A stretch of 64,000 nt of DNA from Larix kaempferi (GCA_027924585.1 BSBM01000753.1:25176001-25240000), one strand, 5' to 3'. Shown: positions 1 to 12,279, counted from the stretch's first letter. A program made the numbers and translations. Notes: a model not told the origin generated them from the sequence alone.

Positions 1-77
1 CCTGTGAATAATACTAGAAAGCATAAAAAACATAATAAAACTAGAAAATCCAACCTGTGACCAGAGTAGACCAGCTG

Positions 78-710
78 CTAATGAGGACCAACGTCCATGG
101 CCTCACCCACAGAGTCTGCAGCAATATTCTTCTCAATGCTAAGATCCATGAAATTCCTAGCTGTTGCCATGAACTTCTGGAGCTTCTCCATCTTCCGGTT
201 GATGTCCTCAATTTCAATGCTAGAGACTTTAATTTTCTGAGCCTTGGGGGGATAAGCCAGACCTAGGGTCTCCTCCAAATGTTCGATTTTCTCAGCCACA
301 CAGATGTTCTGAGCTTTAACCTCAGAATGGGAAGCGGTTGCAAAGTTGTAGATATGGGAAATTACTTTCTTAAACTCAATATTCTCACCACGAATCATCC
401 TCACCTGCAGCTCAAGTTCCTACAAACGGTCCAGAAACTCCACCTCAAACTTAGAAATGTGGTGCTTCTCATCCTGTCCGGTGACATTTCCTACCCGTGC
501 ATGCCTACGGTAGGGACCAAGTCCAGGATGGCTCTCTATTTCAATTGAATCACCCCACATTTCCTCCGACTGAACAACCCTGTTGCACCCAACATTGGGG
601 CCTCTTCCGGGCTTACAACACCTGCCACAGGTGGGGTTCATATCTCCCTGGCAGCGCCCAACACCACGATAGCAGCTTTCTCCACCACGTCCAACTCCAT
701 GATGAGCCAT
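78..710 (-). pseudogene. Unidentified reading frame with one internal stop
   Basis: One minus-strand frame runs from an ATG at 710 in a good plant start context (ACCATGGCT) to a stop at 78, broken only by a TAG at 420-422. The first half is rich in Gly, Cys and Arg, with cysteines clustered around CGRCC. The half after the stop is charged and looks like a coiled coil with Glu/Lys/Leu heptads. It lies downstream of the LINE ORF2 in the same orientation. It could be ORF1 of a second LINE continuing past the left edge, or a captured plant gene fragment. I do not recognise the family. Confidence 0.35.
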
Positions 711-1055
711 GGTCCTTCCAACACAAAGACCGTTGCAGAAAACAAATAGCAAAGGCAGACCGTTTAGGGCGACGGAGAGAAGGGAGACAAAGGAAGAATG
801 AGGCCAGAAGGGCATCCAAAAGCGAGGATATACAATGCCATCGAGCCTACATGCTAGCAAACTGGAAAAATGCTGGGGAACAATAAATTCATGCGTGCGA
901 GGGGGACGATCTAGGGAGAGGAGGGCCGTCAAATTTCCATGGGAGAGTTCCCAATAAATTGCATTAATGTTGCAATTCAAATGAAAATTATCCATAATTG
1001 AACGGGGGGAATTATTATAAGGTCATAAGACCAATCCCAAAGGCCTAGCCTTGGT

Positions 1056-1676
1056 TCAAGGGATCCAAGAGTTTTCCAAATTTTCATTGTCCAGCCTTAG
1101 AATTCCATAGGATAGCTCAACTCTAATATTCGCCATCTCATCAACTTTTCCATTTAGTTCCCACAAAATATGAAGGAAGGAGAGCTCGTGAAAGTCATTA
1201 CTGATACAGAGTAGGAGATGATGCAATTTGGTAATGGGATCTTTCCTTTTGGCAATGATACGCCTGGCTTCTCTAATAATGATTAATGAATCTCCTAAGA
1301 CCGTGAGTTTCTTTATTCCCAGGGTTGCGGCAATCTCCAACCCTTTGATGAGTCCTAACCACTCCGCACCATTATTGGTCTTCCTCCCAATGCCCTAGGA
1401 AAATTCTTTCTGCTTGTTCCCCGTGGAGTCAAGAATTACTCTCCCCGTGCCTGCCAACCCTGGATTGCCTTTCGAGGCACCATCAAAAAATAAAATACTA
1501 CATCCCAAATGATCCTTCCAGAGCTGAAATTCATCCTTGCGAATTCTCAGTTGCCACGACAGGAGCCTCGAATTCTTGAGAGGGGAAGACCTGAGAGAGG
1601 AAGCATAAGGCAAAAGAAAATCCACCATCCAGGTTCTTTCGTGGATAGATAGGGGCTCCTGCTGAATACTGGGCAT
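1056..1676 (-). pseudogene. LINE C-terminal RNase H domain
   Basis: The domain begins with LFFDGASKGNPGLAGTG (first catalytic Asp and the SKGNPG loop). It continues through TNNGAEWLGLIKGLEIA (catalytic Glu) and LTVLGDSLIII (catalytic Asp). An in-frame stop sits near 1395, between the first and second motifs. The frame ends at 1056. This domain removes RNA from the RNA-DNA hybrid in plant L1 elements. Confidence 0.85.
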
Positions 1677-1682
1677 CCCTTG

Positions 1683-2102
1683 CTAAGATAAGGCTTCAAA
1701 CCAGAGGGTCTTTGCTGTTATATGAACCATTCTAGGATTGGAGGTCAATCCTTCAAAAATATCTTTGTTTCTGGTAGTCCAGACCTTCCAATAGATAAAC
1801 TTGGGGAGAGCTTCCCAAGCTCTGGAGAAATCCAGTTTTCTGTAGAAGGAGCCGTGGTAGTAGTCCTTCCAACAATTAAATAAGTCACTCCAGTTTGTTG
1901 GCATCACCAGATTAACACCCAGACTTCTAGTGGAAAGGTTCCAAACCTCAAGAGTGAACCTGCAATCAAGGAAGAGATGATCTACGAACTCTTCAACATC
2001 CTTGCACAAAACACGGCGAAGAGGCCCCTCAATTCCTCGTTTTCTCAAATTGTCTGCTATTAACATTTTTCTATGAGCGAGGGTCCAATAGAAGATGTTC
2101 AC
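1683..2102 (-). pseudogene. LINE zf-RVT (zinc-binding in RT) region
   Basis: The frame encodes the region typically placed between RT and RNase H in plant L1 elements. It shows FYWTLAHRKMLIADNLRKRG, then a Cys-His pattern (LCKDVEEFVDHLFLDC), then EVW. It is in frame with the RNase H below and the connection region above, separated by single stops. Confidence 0.8.
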
Positions 2103-3129
2103 CTTAGGGAGGTTGTCTTTGCACTAGACCTTAACCCAATTAATGTCTCTAGCACCTCCTTCCTTTCTGGATTGGACATGTTGGTATCCTTCCTTCACCA
2201 AATAGGTTCCCGATCTTCCCCAACCTCGTTTGTCTTTAAGATTGGAACTGATGGGACATTGCTCTTGTAGAAGGAAGAGAAGAGATTTATAATCTTCTTG
2301 CAAGTGTATAGGGAGGTCTAAATCCTTCCAACCAGTCCATCTACCACTACTGGACCAAGTGGAGATGTCGAACAGAGTATGGAGATTGCTCCTTTCCATC
2401 CAATTCTGCAGGTGGCTTAGTTCTTGTCGAAAGTTGGCTGGGGAGTTTCTTCCCAGTGTATCATACCAAATCTTGATATTTTTGCCATTACCAGCAATCC
2501 AGTGGATTTTGTCCTGTATAATGAAGGTTGCTTTCTTACACAAGTCCCATATAGGGGAACCTTTCTTCTCCATGGCAATATTTTCAATGCAAGGAGTTCT
2601 AGCTCCCTTCATGTATTTTTTCTGTAAAGCTTTCTTCCAGCAAGAATCTTTTTTTGTTACGAGCCTCCACACGATTTTACCCCTAGGGTCAGATTCATGA
2701 TGTTTGGATCTTTCACTCCAACGCCAGGTCGCTAATCTTCGAACTACAGACTGTATTCCAGTTTATTAAATGGAATTTCTTGGTGTTGCTTGTTTTGCCC
2801 CCCTGCCAAAGAAAGTTTATGATTTCTTTGTTGATTTCCTGAATAATGTAACTTGGGGCCAGAGAGATGGAGCAAACATAGATCGGGAAAGCAGACAGAA
2901 TGGACTTAATCAATGTGAGCTTCCCCGCTAGGTTTAGCCACCTTAAACCCCAAGCAGAGATTTTCTTTTTGATTTTGTCGATCAAACCTTGCCAATCCTC
3001 CTTCCTTTTTTTCCCTTTGAAGATTGGGACTCCAAGATAATTAAAGGAATTCCAGCTTGTGGTTCCTTCAAAGCCAAAGATTCTAGAGATTCTAGCCAAA
3101 GTTGCTGGTGGGCAATACCAAGCATACAC

Positions 3130-3655
3130 TTTAGATATTAGCTCACTGATTTTGCCGTCCGAGGCTTTAAGAAAGGTTGCGAGAACTCTTTTGAATCATT
3201 CGGAAATGACAGTGGAAGCCCCACCCCTAAAGATAGTGTCATCAGCGAATTGTGCATTGTTTGCAGCACAGACACCCCTAGCAATTTTAAGACCCTTAAG
3301 CTCTCTCGAGCTCCGGAGTCTTTGAAGTCTTCTACTCAAAGAATCAGCAACCAAGATATAGAGGAACAGGGAGAGAGGGCACCCCTGACGGAGACCATGA
3401 GAAGCTTGAACGAAGTTGGTTGGGCGACCATTGACCAAAAGGGCTATCCAAGGGCTGCTGAGGCAGGCCTTAATCCATCTGACAAATCTTTGAGAAAACC
3501 CAAACTTTGACATTATTTCAAAAAGGAAGAAGTGATTTACCCTATCAAACGCATTTGCTTGCCATGTCGAGTTTGACAACCATACTTTGCTGCTTGTGCT
3601 CCATGCTAAAATGGATGGCCTCTTGAACAATTATGATATTGTCCACGATTTGTCG
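3130..3655 (-). pseudogene. LINE reverse transcriptase core (broken)
   Basis: The minus-strand frame contains motifs of non-LTR reverse transcriptase. VKLDMA and AFDRVNH lie on either side of a frameshift near 3560. GLRQGCPLS is the palm/finger motif. QFADDTIF carries the catalytic Asp-Asp (FADD form). The family copies RNA into DNA at a nicked target. The reading frame is broken and the upstream endonuclease is missing, so it cannot be functional. Confidence 0.9.
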
Positions 3656-4037
3656 CATTGCGGAACAAACACTTACCAAACGCATCTTTTGATAAACCTT
3701 TCAGCTTTCACTTTTTATTCTCTTTAGACTAAAGGGACCTTTACCATATTCAACATAAACTTACCATACAAGTTATTTCTGACGTTAATATTTTACCATA
3801 TTTGCCAATTATTTCTTAAGGTGAAAAGCTGCAACACAGCTAATTCCCTGTGCCAATTCGTGAAAGCAATATTTTTTAGCCATTGGATTTTACACATGGC
3901 AGTAGTTCGGGGAACAAATCCATACGCTGCTCTGTGCTAACTATTAAGCTGCTGAATGCTATGACATGTGACAAAGCCACAGTTGTGACGTGTTAAAGGT
4001 TAAGCCGCCGATGTATATGACCAACACCACCAGGTGA
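3656..4037. other. Non-coding gap
   Basis: No open frame or repeat that I recognise. The lower-coordinate edge is the LINE truncation point. Confidence 0.5.
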
Positions 4038-4133
4038 TACAACATCGTCTCTGGCTTCGCTTCGGCTCTGCTCTACCTCCATGCGTAGTGCAGGCAGCAA
4101 GTGATCCATAGGGACATGAAAGCCAACAACCTG
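4038..4133 (+). pseudogene. Receptor-like kinase fragment (L-type lectin RLK type)
   Basis: A ~32-codon plus-strand segment encodes YNIVSGFASALLYLHA, then a stop and a few residues, then QVIHRDMKANNL. This matches kinase subdomains VIa-VIb of plant lectin receptor-like kinases, including the catalytic-loop HRD and the K..N pair at 4107-4130. Stops occur just before 4038 and at 4074-4076. Nothing before or after continues the kinase, so this is a short genomic relic, probably carried by a mobile element. Confidence 0.8.
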
Positions 4134-6790
4134 GTCTATTTTTATTGAAGACAATGGAGAAATGAACCACTATTAGAAGAAACTTACAGTCTAAGAAACT
4201 TACAGTCTATTTTTATCAAAGACATTGGAGAAATTAAATTAAACAACTTGCCAAGGATCAACAATAGCGAGCTCGAGGAAGCCTATGAATTGAAGTTTAG
4301 CTTCATCGCTTATTGAAATGTGGTAAGGTTGAGACTAGTTGATCAGATTCCACTCAATTTGCGGTTCATTTTTAAATATGGTGGATTGCTAGCCTACATT
4401 TTGTGCATTCACATTTTTAAAGTATTTTTAATGTGGTAAGGTTGAGACTAGTTAAAGTATTGCTAACCTACATTTTTAGATCGTTTGGTCGCATCTGCAT
4501 TTTTTATGGAAACGATATTATGATTTTCAATTTAGTATCTACTATCAATGATGCTCAATTATTTTTAATGATCCACATATATTTCCAAACAGAGGCATAA
4601 TACCACTACATACATACACATCACATCAATATGGGGTAAGGGGCCTACTGGAGCTCTACTTCCCCCGCAATGTATTTTGATATTGAAAGAAACTAGTTTC
4701 AATACGATACTATTTACATTTGTTCTCTTGATCGTATAGAGCATAACTAGAAGTTCGATTTCAAGCAGATCTGAGTGCCTTCAAATTTACTTCTAACACA
4801 GTTTTATCAAGCTACATTGCATACATTCTCAAAGCAAACACCTTCTCAAAAATTCGAGCAGTATTTAAAGCAGAGCTCAAAGGCATAATGTGCCTGCAAT
4901 TATCTTGCAGAGCTTTATTTATCTTTTCGTAATGTGCCTGCAATTTATCCAATAAAGGAGTTTGTAGAAAATTAAAGATGAGGTGGACGTGGTTATCTTA
5001 ACATTACTACAGAGAAGCCTTGGGTTATAGAATCTAGGAGTGGATGTGGAGGCATCACCAAACCAACAGTCAATACGATGGCATGTCACAAACTCTTTCT
5101 AGCAATCTTTCTTCTTGAAATTAAATGTATGTGATGAAATTCTAGTGAATTTATTCAAAGAAAACATTGTAAAATTAGATAAGAAAAATGTGTCTTTATC
5201 CAATACCTTTTGATATGTCCCGGTATGCTATGAAAAATCGTAATAGAGTGACCAGATCTCATGCTTGATATTCTAAAATCAAAACAATTCACTATTTATG
5301 GTTGTAAGTGTTTCCTTTAATTTTAAAGTACAAAGCATTAGTATTTGCCCGTCAATATCAAATCAGAAAACATGGAGCTTATGTCTAAGATTTTGACATA
5401 AAAAATTCACTATTTTTCTGGAGTGTTTTCTTTGAAAACCAATAGCATTAGGGTTGGCTTGTCAAACTCAAAATTAAAAAAGACTATATCAAATCCAAGA
5501 TTTAAATAAAAAGAATCACTAGTTTTATTTCCTAATTTGTTTCTTTTAAACTCCAAAATAACAATTAGCCCCTTATATGTGCTTTTGGGGATCAATGTTG
5601 GTGGGTGGATTCAAAGCCACAATCTTTACCACCCAAACATCATTCAATTGGCAATAGTTCAAGGTGAGTACAATTTAATGATTTTTTCTCATGATATGTT
5701 AGTGCCAATGCAAACTTGGAAAAACAATGATCTATTAACTCGAAGAGATAATTCAATGTACTTCTACAATGAATTTGAATATGGTGTAAAAAGATGAAAT
5801 GTAGGAAAACGAATTAGCTTTCATAATATATAACTTTTATTTATAGAAATTGTATATAACTAGGTGAAAATTGAGTTTTATTGTTATTGGTATAGTTTTT
5901 TTGAATGTAAAATATAATGCATATATGTTTGCATTGGTGCTACCTTTGAGTACCTAAATGATGGAGTTTGATTATAAAAATATGTAAAATTTTAGATAAC
6001 ACATTGTTCTTGTGCACAAGTATTTTTTCAAAATCTATAATCTTAGTTTTATATATGTTTTAAATTAACATAGTTTTATTTCTTTTAGATTGTAGGTCTT
6101 AGTTTGCACTAGTGCAAAGTATGATTTTTGTCTTAAATTGTTAAAGCAAAAAAAGTTATAGTAGAAATAAAAGAGGCATGTATTTTAAGATTCTAATATA
6201 TGTCAAGACAAAAATATATTGAAAATAATAAACATTTTTTTTAATTATATATTTGGAATCTACATTCTCATCCTTATATGCTTGTGTAATTTCATCGGGT
6301 ATGGATTTGTGTAGCCTATTCAAAACATAACCTGAAAAACTAATATACTTAGAAACATTTAAAAAAATGGAGGTTTTGTTGATTTTACAGTCCAAACCAT
6401 AAGATCGTCATATTGAAACTAAATCTGAAGCAACCATGTCAACAAATATGTGGGTGAATGGAATTTGTCCCGCCCCAAAAAGATGAATTTAAAATAATGT
6501 GCACACACTCTAGAAGCGCGCGCACGCTTCAGAAGCACACATGCACTCTAGAAGTGCGCACATGTTATTTCAATATAAAAATCTACTTTACCATGTTGGC
6601 CATAGCTTTCTATCCAGTCATTAGTTTTTTTAGTTCTTTAACCCGTTGAAAATATCTTGAAGAGATCTACATCATTATGCTATGATAATTTTATGTTTCT
6701 ACATATATAACTTCTATTTTCAAAATAATATATACTAAATTTTTGAGTGATGACCGATACTTCAAACCACCACATAATATCTCTAATGGG
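4134..6790. other. AT-rich intergenic DNA with weak local repeats
   Basis: No recognisable gene. A short tandem duplication (AACTTACAGTCTA) lies at about 4180-4210. Around 5285-5600 three degenerate copies of a ~110-120 bp unit can be followed by the repeated TTCACTATTT and by an adjoining segment ending in TCAAA. A small direct repeat of CACTCTAGAAG occurs at about 6507 and 6544 with purine/pyrimidine-alternating GCGCGC between. Confidence 0.4.
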
Positions 6791-6799
6791 GATATTCAT

Positions 6800-8395
6800 C
6801 CTCCATTAGTAATATGGATACACTTTAGATCACAAGAGCTAGATACATAGCACCATCGATACTCCTGCTAAGTCATGTGTGATGCTTCGATGTATTTTTC
6901 ATGGATTTGGATGCCTTAATGGTTCTTTTAGGGCCAATAACATGGTCTTCTTCCTTATAAAATCATTCCCAAGGCCTTAGGAATCCTGCATACTACATAA
7001 AACCATCTAATAGCACTAACATCCTCAATCATAGGTCAATCATACCCTTAGGAGGCCATGTGTGGTTGGTGTAGGCAACCTTCTTATCCTTAGATGGCTA
7101 AAATATTCCTTTACGGCCCAACATTCAAGTAGCCTCCATTGAGCATGTTCAACACCCCAAGGGAATAAGACCTAGATACACAATGCCATGGATACCCTTG
7201 TGAAATCATGCATGGTGCTTCAAGGAATTTTTCATGGCTTTGGTGCCTGAATGATTTATACAGGGCCAAAGGCATGGTATCCTTCCCTAGAATGACATTT
7301 CCATGTCCTCGAGACATGTACAAACTATTAAAAGCCACCTAATTTCACTTACATCCTCATTTATAACCTAATGATACCCTTAGAAGGCCATGTGTGGTTG
7401 GTGGAAGTAACCTACTTAGCCCTAGATGGATAGATTATCCCTTTAGGGGCTAAGGATTAGGTCTCCTCTACTAACCATGTCCAATGCCCCCAGTCCGTAA
7501 GACTTGGATACATGGTGGCATGGAAACCCCTACAAACTCATGCCTAGTGCTTCAAGGCATTATTCATGGATTTGAATGCCTCAATGGTTTCTTTAGGGCC
7601 TAAGGAATAGTCCTCTTCCCTAAAAAGTCATTTCCAAGTCCCTAACACATCTACATATTACTCAAAACCACCTAATGGCATACACATCATCAATCATATC
7701 CCCATGATACCCTCAAGAGGCGATGTGTGGTTGGTGGAGGAAAAATTCTTAACCCTATATGGCTAGAAGATTCCTTTAGGGCCCAAGGTTCAATTCTCCT
7801 TCACTAACCATGCACAAGGCTCCAAGTCCATAACTTGGATACATAGTGCTGGGGATACCCTTGAGAATTTATGTGTCATTATTCAAAGCATTGTTTGACA
7901 TGGTTATATATGCCTCAATGGTTTCTTTAGGGATAAAGGCATAGTATCATTTCATTGAACTTTATTCCCAAGGCCCTGAGACACCTAGATACTACTCAAG
8001 ACCATCTAATGGCATACACATCTTCAATCATAGGCTAGTGATACACTCAAGAGACCATGTGTGGTTGGTGGAGGCAACCTTCATAGAACTAGATGGATAT
8101 AATATTCATTTAGGGCTCAATCTTTAGGTCCCCTCCACTAACCATGTCTAAGGACCAAAGGCCACAAAACCTAGGCCCATGGTGTCATGGATTCCCATAC
8201 CAAGTCATGCATGGTGATTCAAGGCATTGTTCATGGCTCTACATGCTTTAATGATTTATTTAGGGACAAAGGCATGGCCTTCTTCCTTGGAACACTTTTC
8301 TCAAGGCAATAAGACACATGCTACTCAAAAACACCTAATGGTGCTAACATCCTTAATCATAATCCAAATATACCCTCAAAAGGCCATAAGCTTGG
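6800..8395. repeat. ~333-bp satellite, about 4-5 copies
   Basis: The anchor CCATGTGTGGTTGGT recurs at about 7056, 7388, 7721 (variant) and 8055, giving periods of 332, 333 and 334. Companion anchors recur in the same order: TTCATGGATTTG, CTTTAGGGCC, CATCCTCAATCATAG. The first copy is partial and the array decays after about 8384. The copies differ at many positions, so the array is old. It has no coding potential. Confidence 0.85.
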
Positions 8396-9239
8396 TCCTT
8401 CACAAGATATGCTCTCTCTATTTTTTTTTTAAAACAACTCTTATCATTCAGAATTAATATATTAAGATGCTTTGGAATAAGTGTTGATAATATATTTTAT
8501 CAAAAGTTAGACCCATTCCACATCTTCAATATTTTTCTATTTTTATGATCATGTATTTCACCAAAAGTTAGAACCGCTTGAAACACTTAGAGTTCATATT
8601 TATATATAACAAACACAAAAACAATAATAGCAACAAAGGAGTTTGTATAATCAACAATAACAATATAAAATGTATGCTAAGAAAGTTTTTTTTTATATCA
8701 ACATGATGGAATAAAGGCCATAGTTTTATGGCATTCAAATATTTAGACTTATTTTTACTTTTGATTACAATTAATACTCTATATATAATTTTATTAATTA
8801 TACTATTAAATATCTAAATCTTATAATTTGGAAGTGGTGGAGTATTAGTGGATGAGCAAGAATCCTCCTCGATTGCATGAAAAGTATTTGTGGTAAAGTA
8901 ATGTATATGTATGCCCTAGTAAAAGTTTTCCTTCTAAGTTTTAAGTTTTTAAGGGTTTTTCAATGACTACATACACTCAAAGCTTAAACACCACAAGCGG
9001 TGCACCATGTTATTGCGTAGGCTCTTTAATAGTTAAAAATTAATATTGTCTCCTTTTGAAAAATTACGGTGTCGGCCAGCGCTCAGGTTGCATAGAGAGC
9101 TCCGTCGGCAGTGTCTTAATTATAACCCAACTTTATTCTGTCATAGGAAATGCTCTGCAAGGTACAGTTCTCAATGCAAGGTACAGTTCTCTTTTGGTTA
9201 TTCCGTTCTAATGTTAGATAAATAAAATATTATAGAAAG

Positions 9240-9560
9240 ATAATTATAATTTTCCAATAAATACTTAATAATGTATATTAAGTAGAAAAGAATAAGATAA
9301 TGTATTTATCATGAGTTTCATGTATAGAAATAATAAGATAACACGTATTTATCATGAGTTTCATGTATTTTGCTATTAAAATATATTTTTTACTTAAAGT
9401 GACTGAATTTCTTTTGTTAATGGTTCAGCCGTATGTTGTTTTTTTTTAATAATTTTGTTTATAGAATATAATCTTAAATATAATATAATATAATAGTTTT
9501 TATAGGTATAGGAAAGAATGGAATTGTTATAGATAATTAAAAACATATATTTTTCTATTT
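9240..9560 (+). repeat. Dispersed AT-rich repeat, copy 1
   Basis: The segment containing ATGAGTTTCATGTA (twice), TGCTATTAAAATATATTTTTTAC and GAATTTCTTTTGTTAATG resembles 59100-59560 in the same orientation, about 50 kb away. The order of landmarks is the same. It probably belongs to a moderately repeated non-coding family or a decayed LTR. The stretch from 8400 to here and up to 9619 holds nothing else recognisable. Confidence 0.55.
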
Positions 9561-9619
9561 TGAATTGTTAAATAAATTATTATTGAAAATGTATATTCAT
9601 CTTAAAGTATTAAAATAAT

Positions 9620-9860
9620 GAGGAGAATTGGACTTTTGAGGGTGGTTTTTAGACAAAAATCCTTAAAATTCCAATTTTTGTGACTTTTTTTTGGGGGGGG
9701 TGGGGTTTTAAAAAATGCCCTCAAAAATACATTTAGGAGCGGTTGTGTTAGAGCCCCCCCACCCACCCTCCAAAAAAAACAAAACAAGTCACGATAATTG
9801 GACTTTTAGGGGCGGTTGTGAGAAAAATGCCCCCAAAAGTCTAATTCTCAAGACTTTTTT
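9620..9860. repeat. Cluster of short fold-back (MITE-like) units
   Basis: A left arm beginning GAGAATTGGACTTTTGAGGG at 9623 is inverted at 9823-9849 (CCCCCAAAAGTCTAATTCTC). Inside, 9792-9849 is itself a hairpin: GGACTTTTAGGGGC pairs with GCCCCCAAAAGTC. Another inverted piece (TGCCCTCAAAAA) lies at about 9716. Homopolymer T/G runs separate the units. No transposase is present. This is compatible with a MITE or nested MITEs. Confidence 0.6.
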
Positions 9861-9913
9861 TTTGGGGGGGGGCAGAGGGGGTTGTAAAATAACTACTTCT
9901 AAATGTATAAATA

Positions 9914-10085
9914 GCACCACCACCACCACCATCATCAATGTCATCATTATTGTCATTGTCATCATCTTCATCGTCATCGTCATCACCATTTCCATCATTA
10001 TATTTATTCTCATCATTCATGTCATCATTTCCACCATCATCTTCATCGTCATTATCATCCTCATCACCATCTTCATCATCAATTT
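9914..10085. repeat. Compound CAC/ATC/GTC trinucleotide microsatellite
   Basis: Starts as (CAC)n and grades into imperfect ATC, GTC and TTC triplets for ~170 bp. It gives long artificial open frames on both strands (Ile/Val on plus, Asp/Asn on minus), which I do not regard as genes. From 10086 to 10644 no gene or repeat is recognisable. Confidence 0.9.
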
Positions 10086-10644
10086 TTCCAATCCACAGGG
10101 GCTTCACTCAGTGAATTTGTTAGATAACATGATCGTTCATAGGATACTAAAGAATATCCCTAATTTCACTAAATATTGGAAAATGCCTCCTAAAATTGTA
10201 TTGTTGAACCCCCCTCCCAATATGCCTTTCCAATTAAGAAAACCCCTAGTTTCACCAGATATTGTAGGTATCCATTTTTATCAACCCATTTTAATACACC
10301 CTTTATATCATATTATCAAGTTGTAACAAACAGGAGCCCTAACGCACCTTAGTATTAGAAAACTGGATGCTAAATAACATAATAGTATAATGCTAATAAT
10401 GATCCCACTCGGATTGTAGGGGTGAATGATCAATTTGTAGAATTGAATAGTTGAAGACTTAAGAAAATAGTAATGGGGAAGGAAAAATGCGCAAAAGGAA
10501 ATGGATTCAAGAGATTAATGTAACAAAGAATGTAAAACAATGATAGTCCAATGCTTAGAAAAGATGAGAATTATAGATGTTTCACACCACATCCTACCAA
10601 TCTACTAATTTTATATCATGTAAATACAAGTATAGCCATAGAGA

Positions 10645-11198
10645 GCTCATGTTTTCTATAAGCTTATTAAATTAAACTCCATAAAAATGAAAAATTGAAA
10701 CCCTTTTGTGGGTGGACTTTCCTACCTTCCTATCAAAACAAACATCATTAATGTTTGAACCCAATGAACATAGAAAAATTCCTCTTACTTTCCAATACCA
10801 CCATATGATCATATGCATAGCTTGGTTTTGGGTCATTTGCAAGATGCAATGAATTGCCTCCACTTCCTCTACATTTATTATTGAAAGCAAGAGAATTAAC
10901 AACATTTAGTTTCATTTTCTTGGGTTATAACTAGTTTTTTAAATATTTACAGGAGAGTGAGAAATCTCCATTGTTAAGTTTCAAGTATGCAATAGTTATA
11001 AAGATATAGAGATGGTGAAACTTATATGATGCCATTCCATGATAACGATAACATATAGTGTATGTAAATAAGGATTTATATTTTCACCTATGTTCATGTC
11101 AGTTCCAATACAATATTAAGATGGATGCCTTGTATATAAGAATTACAAATACAATTATGAATGTGCCAAATATAACTCAATCTAACAACTCTTCATAA
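10645..11198 (+). repeat. Direct duplication, copy 1
   Basis: About 553 bp that reappears at 11314-11867 with constant offset 669 and only scattered substitutions. The ~115-bp spacer has no PBS or polypurine tract and the ends are not TG...CA, so it is better called a tandem duplication than a small LTR element. Confidence 0.85.
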
Positions 11199-11313
11199 TT
11201 GGAAATGTGAAAATGTTAAAGAAGAATATAAAAAGTTGAAATAAATAATTAATCAAGAAAGATTGATCTAACGTTTCTTGGTTCCATTGAGCCAAAAAAG
11301 ATTGATCTCCCTT

Positions 11314-11867
11314 TCTCATGTTCTCTATAAACTTATTAAATTAAACTCCATAAAAATGAAAAATTGAAACCCTTTTGTGGATGGACTTTCCTACCTTCCT
11401 ATCAAAACAAACATCATTGATGTTTGAACCCAATGAACATAGAAACATTCCTCTTACTTTCCAATACCACCATATGATCATATGCATAGCTTGGTTTTGG
11501 GTCATTCGCAAGATGTAATGAATTGCCTCCACTTCCTCTACATTTATTATTGAAAGCAAGGGAATTAACAACATTTAGTTACCTTTTCTTGGGTTATAAC
11601 TAGTTTTTTAAATCTTTACAGGAGAGTGAGAAATCTCCATTGTTAAGTTTCAAGTACGCAATAGTTATAAAGATATAGAGATGGTGAAACTTATATGATA
11701 CCATTCCATGATAACGATAACATATAGTGTATGTAAATAAGGATTTATATTTTCACTTATGTTCATGTCAGTTCTAATACAATATTAAGATGGATGCCTT
11801 GTATATAAGAATTACAAATACAATTATGAATGTGCCAAATATAACTCAATCTAACAACTATTCATTG
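11314..11867 (+). repeat. Direct duplication, copy 2
   Basis: Second copy of the 553-bp unit. It ends at about 11866, exactly where the viral inverted fragment begins, so the viral insertion or a rearrangement probably cut the repeat here. Confidence 0.85.
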
Positions 11868-12064
11868 TATACATCACGGGGTAAAATCTGAGGCAATTCC
11901 CAGTTAGCTGTTGGGTTCTGGTCATCTATTGTGATATATGACGAATCATCTGAAGTAGAAGGCTGAAAAGAATTAGACCTTCTTTCTGCAAGTGAGACTT
12001 CTGTGTCATTGGCTGACTGACACTCTAAATTTGCTAGGGGAACTGTATCCATTGTGGGATCCAT
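11866..12064 (-). pseudogene. Inverted N-terminal fragment, probably viral
   Basis: A minus-strand frame starts with ATG at 12064 and runs to the repeat junction at about 11866, then meets a stop at 11858 in the repeat. The composition (Ser, Asp, Thr, few stops) resembles the flanking viral frame rather than the AT-rich surroundings. It may be the N-terminus of the viral polyprotein in inverted position, since rearranged copies are common for endogenous caulimovirids. The assignment rests on position and composition only. Confidence 0.4.
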
Positions 12065-12279
12065 TTTAAATGAGGTGAGTCCTAGCTTCTATGCTATGGG
12101 AAACTATGTAGTCTTAATCCCCTTCCCTCGGGCCTTACTGCTACTCTGACTTCCACACTACGCTTACACCCTAATAGTCCCTACAATTTCCTCAGCAGTC
12201 GTTTCCACTTCCTACAAGATACAATTGTTCACAGAGTTGTCGAAATAAAGCAGCCAATAATAATTCATTACTGTCACAC

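Larger units (their letters stand above)
1056..3655 (-). mobile_element. 5'-truncated L1-type LINE, degenerate ORF2
   Basis: Read on the minus strand, this is the C-terminal part of a plant non-LTR retrotransposon ORF2 in the order RT, thumb/connection, zf-RVT, RNase H. The frame from 2672 to 1056 is broken by stops near 2110, at 1683-1685 and near 1395. Between 2713 and 2672 the frame shifts. From 3630 to 2713 the other frame is used, with a stop between 3196 and 3129. A further shift lies near 3560, just before AFDRVNH. Similarity stops around 3655 inside RT, so the endonuclease and ORF1 are absent, as expected for 5' truncation during target-primed reverse transcription. No clear poly(A) tail or target duplication was found. 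Confidence 0.9.

Noticed and set aside
9715-10107. A 203-codon Ile/Val-rich frame and an Asp-rich opposite frame
   Set aside because: Product of the trinucleotide microsatellite and homopolymers.
10645-11867. A small terminal-repeat retrotransposon (TRIM)
   Set aside because: No primer site or polypurine tract in the 115-bp spacer and no TG...CA ends; a tandem duplication explains it.
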